Of a stretch of 8,564 nucleotides of DNA, positions 5,914 through 8,564 are shown one piece after another. The stretch is from CAIJXV01 sp964497135 (GTDB lineage Bacteria; Verrucomicrobiota; Kiritimatiellia; CAIKKV01; CAIJXV01): contig CAZCDO010000170.1 in assembly GCA_964497135.1 (NCBI GenBank), forward strand, positions 1-8,564, in the 5' to 3' direction. Within the stretch, counting starts at the first letter, position 1. Each line of letters starts with the position of its first letter. The notes under the pieces were generated by a model, which had not been told where the DNA came from, did not search any database, and worked only from the letters and a program-made list of their open reading frames with translations. A program made the position numbers and the translations under genes.

Positions 5914-7586
5914 GGCGAAACCTCCTTGAATTGCGCCCAGTAAAGGGGATCGAAAATCGCCTGATCGACCTTGAGATTACGGGTGTGAAACTGTTCCATG
6001 AAGGTGGGGACGGTTCCCGTGGAGGTGAAAAAGCCGAGAACCCGGCCGTCCGGCATGACGCCGGACTGCTCGAATTTAAACAATTCCTGCATCGTGATGC
6101 GGTCGCCTTCCTGTCCGACGATTTCGGTGACGCTGACGATTTTGCGCGAGCCGTCGCCGAGGCGGGATTCATGGATGATGAGATCGATGGCTGAGGCGAT
6201 TTGTTCCCGGATGGCGCGCACGGGGAGATCCATGCCCGACATGAGCACCAGGGTTTCGAGACGGGACAGGACATCCCGGGGTGAGTTGGCATGGATGGTG
6301 GTCAATGAACCATCATGTCCGGTGTTCATGGCCTGAAGCATGTCGAGGGCCTCGCCCCCGCGGCATTCCCCGACAATGATCCGATCGGGCCGCATCCGGA
6401 GGGAATTGCGCACCAAGTCCCGGATGGTGACGGCGCCCTTGCCTTCGAGATTGGGGGGACGGGCCTCGAGGCGGATCACGTGGGGTTGTTTCAGGCGGAG
6501 TTCGGCGGCATCTTCGATGGTCAGGATCCGGTCGGTGGACGGCAAATATTCGCTCAGCACATTCAATAGCGTGGTTTTGCCGGAACCGGTTCCGCCGGCG
6601 ACGATGATGTTTTTGCGCAGGAGGATACAGGCGTGGAGAAAGTCGGCCATTTCGCGGGTCCAAGTGCCGAACCGGATGAGGTCTTCATCCCGGAGCGGGA
6701 TTTGGGCAAATTTACGGATGGTCAGGCAGGGGCCGACCAGGGAGAGCGGCGGGATGACGGCATTGACACGCGAGCCATCCTTGAGTCGGGCATCAACATA
6801 CGGCTGGCTTTCGTCGATGCGGCGGCCGAGGGGGGAGACAATGCGTTCAATGATGGCCAGGACCGAATCGTTGTCGAGGAAGGTCCGTTCGGTCAATTCG
6901 ATGCGACCCGCGCGTTCGATAAAAATTTGACTGGGCCCATTGACCATGATTTCGGTGACGGAGGCATCGGCGAGCAGATCTTCGAGGGGGCCCAGACCGA
7001 GGGCTTCGTCATGGATTTCGCGGATCAACTGGGCGGGCGTGACTTCCGGGGGGAGTCGTCCCTCGGAGTCGTGCAAAATATCCTGAAGGGCTTTCAAGGT
7101 GCGCCGGCTGAGCTCATCGTGGCCGATATGGGCGGCGGACATGCGCTTGATATCGAGCCGTTCGAGCAGTTCCCGGTGGATGGTTTGCTTGATTCGAATG
7201 CGGAGTTCGCGATGGGGGTCGGGTGCGGGAGTTGGGGTCGGGGGGGGAGTGGGAGCGGGGGGGGGCGTCGGCGGGGTGATGACAGGCTGGGCATTGCTCC
7301 AGGAGAGGGTAAACGGACCGATGGTGAGGGCTTGGCCGGATTTCCAGGCGGCCCGGCCCCGGACCGGCCGTCCTTCCAGCCGGGTCCCTTGATCGCTCTC
7401 CAGATCCTCGATCCAGCATTCCCGGGGATTGACGGTGAGAATCGCATGGCGCCCGGTGACCCCGGGCGAGGGGAGCGGAATCCGGTTACGTTCATCCGAG
7501 CCGATCGAATAGATCCCGGGCGAGAGGGGGATGTGACGCGGTGGAGCCGGTGGTGCGAGCAGGGTTAGTTGGATAAGATCAGCCAT
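5910..7586 (-). CDS. tadA: Tad secretion ATPase TadA/CpaF with N-terminal FHA domain
   Basis: TadA is the hexameric cytoplasmic ATPase that drives Flp pilin assembly. In this 558-residue protein residues 5-96 are an FHA domain, 103-124 a Pro/Thr/Ala linker, and about 130-535 the CpaF-type ATPase. Visible motifs are Walker A GGTGSGKT (331-338), the Asp box ILTIEDAAEL (354-363), Walker B-like RIIVGECRGGEA (402-413) and the His box TIHANSPRD (430-438). Upstream, EIMVNGP (212-218) and SQPYVDARLKDGSRVNAV (260-277) are typical of CpaF. The FHA domain is degenerate: the binding Arg is Ser29, the Ser is Thr44, and NGT reads QGT (Gln66). Start ATG 7586 is set by AGGAG at 7599-7595; an in-frame TTG at 7607 would add seven residues. 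It lies 17 bp after cpaB and overlaps tadB. Unfused CpaF proteins are usually near 450-500 residues. Confidence 0.95.
   Translation of the reverse strand: MADLIQLTLLAPPAPPRHIPLSPGIYSIGSDERNRIPLPSPGVTGRHAILTVNPRECWIEDLESDQGTRLEGRPVRGRAAWKSGQALTIGPFTLSWSNAQPVITPPTPPPAPTPPPTPTPAPDPHRELRIRIKQTIHRELLERLDIKRMSAAHIGHDELSRRTLKALQDILHDSEGRLPPEVTPAQLIREIHDEALGLGPLEDLLADASVTEIMVNGPSQIFIERAGRIELTERTFLDNDSVLAIIERIVSPLGRRIDESQPYVDARLKDGSRVNAVIPPLSLVGPCLTIRKFAQIPLRDEDLIRFGTWTREMADFLHACILLRKNIIVAGGTGSGKTTLLNVLSEYLPSTDRILTIEDAAELRLKQPHVIRLEARPPNLEGKGAVTIRDLVRNSLRMRPDRIIVGECRGGEALDMLQAMNTGHDGSLTTIHANSPRDVLSRLETLVLMSGMDLPVRAIREQIASAIDLIIHESRLGDGSRKIVSVTEIVGQEGDRITMQELFKFEQSGVMPDGRVLGFFTSTGTVPTFMEQFHTRNLKVDQAIFDPLYWAQFKEVSP
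5921..5927 (-). promoter_or_regulatory. ribosome binding site of tadB
   Basis: AAGGAGG, a full anti-16S complement, sits inside the last codons of tadA, 7 bases before GTG 5913 and 10 before ATG 5910. It is the strongest ribosome binding site in the operon. Confidence 0.8.
7214..7276 (+). repeat. G-tract low-complexity stretch (predicted G-quadruplex) encoding the tadA linker
   Basis: The plus strand carries at least seven runs of three or more G separated by one to four other bases, including runs of eight (7240-7247) and nine (7257-7265). This meets the usual G3+N1-7 quadruplex rule with tracts to spare. It is the template strand of tadA. On the coding strand it is C-rich and gives the Pro/Thr/Ala linker between the FHA and ATPase domains. 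Confidence 0.75.
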
Positions 7587-7594
7587 GGGTTGGG

Positions 7595-7599
7595 CTCCT
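7595..7599 (-). promoter_or_regulatory. ribosome binding site of tadA
   Basis: AGGAG on the minus strand lies eight bases before ATG 7586. It decides for this start over the TTG at 7607, which has no comparable site. Confidence 0.7.
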
Positions 7600-7603
7600 G
7601 GCG

Positions 7604-8428
7604 TCAAAAATCCCGTTTATGTCGGATCATCCGTTGCCGGTATTCATTCAACTCGGGCAGGGATTGTTCCAGGCGTTGAAAATCGACCGACGGCAATGAT
7701 TTTTCGAAGGACATATCCTCGGGGTTGCGCAGGACAAGGGTCAGGCGGCCCTTCATGCTTTCCGTGAAGACGAGCAACTCAGCCTCGCGCGGGGTGACTT
7801 CAAAGGTGACCATGCTATAGGAAGTGGCGGTCCGGCGGGTGGCATCGGCGCCGCCCGACTGACGGGCGAGCGTCTGGCCGACGGCGAGGACCGAGACATC
7901 CTGAAGGATGGTCAGCGTGACGGTTTCCATTTCAGTGGGAGCGCGGCGCGAGGGAAGGGCGAAAGTGCCGAGGATATCGACCCGGTCATTGGGCTGGACG
8001 AGGCCGCTGACGGTGGCGGCGCCGCCGACGGAGATGGAGACCGCGCGCAGGCCGGGTTTGATGGTGGGGGCCAAGCCGGAGCCCGGGGCATAGGGAATAT
8101 CGAGATCCTGCCATTGGATGATTTCGTCCTTACGGATGGCATATTTCAATTTTTTACCGAGGATCTGCCGGAAATCGGAATAGAGGACGGCGCGCTCGCC
8201 AAAGTCACGGCTGGGTGCGCTTTTATGTCCGAGATCATTGGCGGTGAGAACGGTTCCGACGGGCAGGTCCTTTCCCGCACCGACGACTTCGATCAGATCA
8301 ACCCCCGCGTTGAGTTCGAGCCGGGCCTTTTCGAATTTCTTGCGCTGATTATTCAGAAAGTTCAGGGTGAGGAGAAAGGCGAGCAGGCCGGCGATGAGTG
8401 AGAGGATGAGGGCTATTTTGGGTTTCAT
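7604..8428 (-). CDS. cpaB: Flp pilus assembly protein CpaB (RcpC)
   Basis: CpaB/RcpC is an envelope protein of Tad machines thought to act with the outer-membrane secretin. The 274-residue product has an N-terminal membrane anchor (about 5-24) and a short charged helix. A SAF domain follows at about 46-110 with AGKDLPVGTVLTANDL. The RcpC/CpaB domain is at about 112-235, with GLRAVSISVGGAATVSGLVQPNDRVDILGTF-type core residues at 127-156 and TPREAELLVFTESMKGRLTL near 212-231. The C-terminal tail (236-274) is charged and helical. GGAG at 8439-8436 lies seven bases before ATG 8428. It is the first gene of the operon. In other tad loci the secretin and TadZ genes come next; here tadA follows directly after 17 bp. 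Confidence 0.93.
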   Translation of the reverse strand: MKPKIALILSLIAGLLAFLLTLNFLNNQRKKFEKARLELNAGVDLIEVVGAGKDLPVGTVLTANDLGHKSAPSRDFGERAVLYSDFRQILGKKLKYAIRKDEIIQWQDLDIPYAPGSGLAPTIKPGLRAVSISVGGAATVSGLVQPNDRVDILGTFALPSRRAPTEMETVTLTILQDVSVLAVGQTLARQSGGADATRRTATSYSMVTFEVTPREAELLVFTESMKGRLTLVLRNPEDMSFEKSLPSVDFQRLEQSLPELNEYRQRMIRHKRDF

Positions 8429-8457
8429 TCGTTATCTCCAGATAGGGTCGAAAACGA

Positions 8458-8486
8458 AATCTAACATGAAGGGGAGGGGGGGCCAA
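8458..8486 (-). promoter_or_regulatory. candidate sigma70-type promoter of the tad operon
   Basis: On the minus strand TTGGCC (8486-8481, 4 of 6 matches to TTGACA) is followed after 17 bp by TAGATT (8463-8458, 4 of 6). A TG dinucleotide at 8466-8465 makes it an extended -10. The start would be near 8451, leaving a leader of about 22 nt before cpaB. The spacer holds G-runs of four and seven on the plus strand. Confidence 0.45.
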
Positions 8487-8528
8487 GCGATTTGTGAGGT
8501 TGGTTGGTGAACTGCGCCGTGGGGAAAG

Positions 8529-8546
8529 GCGGCAGTGAACTGCCGC
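8529..8546. repeat. perfect palindromic element, possible interspersed repeat
   Basis: GCGGCAGT and ACTGCCGC form perfect 8-bp arms around a 2-base centre (GA). The core GTGAACTGC within it (8535-8543) also occurs at 8507-8515, 28 bp away. It lies upstream of the proposed tad promoter. I remember near-identical palindromes flanked by AAAG and AGTCC as dispersed repeats in Verrucomicrobia genomes, but only this one full copy is in view. It could otherwise be an operator, or a terminator of a gene beyond the window (a short CTTT follows it on the minus strand). Confidence 0.5.
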
Positions 8547-8564
8547 AGTCCGAAAAAGGGACGT

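Noticed and set aside
5546..6292. 248-codon minus-strand ORF in a second frame across the tadA-tadB junction
   Set aside because: It is a Pro/Ser/Arg-rich shadow frame lying over two conserved genes.
6633..7568. 311-codon plus-strand ORF antisense to tadA
   Set aside because: Its protein is Gly/Asp/Gln-rich with no recognisable fold and mirrors conserved ATPase and FHA codons.
8496..8508. GGTTGGTTGG run as a two-tier quadruplex or repeat
   Set aside because: Only three GG pairs sit close together; the fourth is too far for a convincing structure.

Overview
The window looks like a stretch of a moderately high-GC bacterial chromosome carrying a complete, minus-strand Tad/Flp-type pilus (type IVc / type II secretion-related) motor operon, next to a short plus-strand housekeeping cluster and a serine tRNA. 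The organism is probably diderm. A Planctomycetes-Verrucomicrobia-Lentisphaerae (PVC)-type lineage is my best guess, from the single-domain CoaC, the PEGA and FHA proteins tied to a Tad locus, and a palindromic element at the right edge that resembles repeats I remember from Verrucomicrobia. This assignment is an inference and rests on no marker gene.

Layout. Positions 19-131 hold a class II tRNA-Ser(GCU) on the minus strand with an encoded CCA end that runs into a 9-bp stem-loop. Positions 132-260 are a divergent intergenic region with an AT-box that reads as a -10 on both strands. Positions 261-1412 carry three tightly packed plus-strand genes: coaC (phosphopantothenoylcysteine decarboxylase domain alone), a 59-residue LapA/DUF1049-like membrane protein overlapping it by ATGA, and a DUF192 protein. 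The DUF192 gene converges on, and overlaps by 35 bp, the last gene of the minus-strand operon.

The minus-strand operon runs from a candidate promoter near 8458-8486 down to 1378: cpaB, tadA (cpaF), tadB, tadC, an FHA-transmembrane protein and a secreted five-repeat PEGA protein. Spacings are from 1-4 bp overlap to 38 bp, so one transcript is likely. CpaB, TadA, TadB and TadC are the periplasmic/assembly protein, secretion ATPase and two inner-membrane platform proteins of a Tad machine. The pilin, prepilin peptidase, secretin (RcpA/CpaC) and TadZ/CpaE genes that normally accompany them are not in this window.

The distinctive part is the phospho-signalling flavour. TadA has an N-terminal FHA domain joined by a proline-rich linker, and this FHA lacks most phosphothreonine-contact residues. 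The neighbouring FHA-TM protein keeps them. A plausible reading is a Tad motor gated or positioned by Ser/Thr phosphorylation through the membrane FHA protein, with the TadA-fused FHA acting as a docking or structural domain, and the PEGA protein serving as a cell-envelope partner. The binding residues and fusion are visible in sequence; the mechanism is inference.
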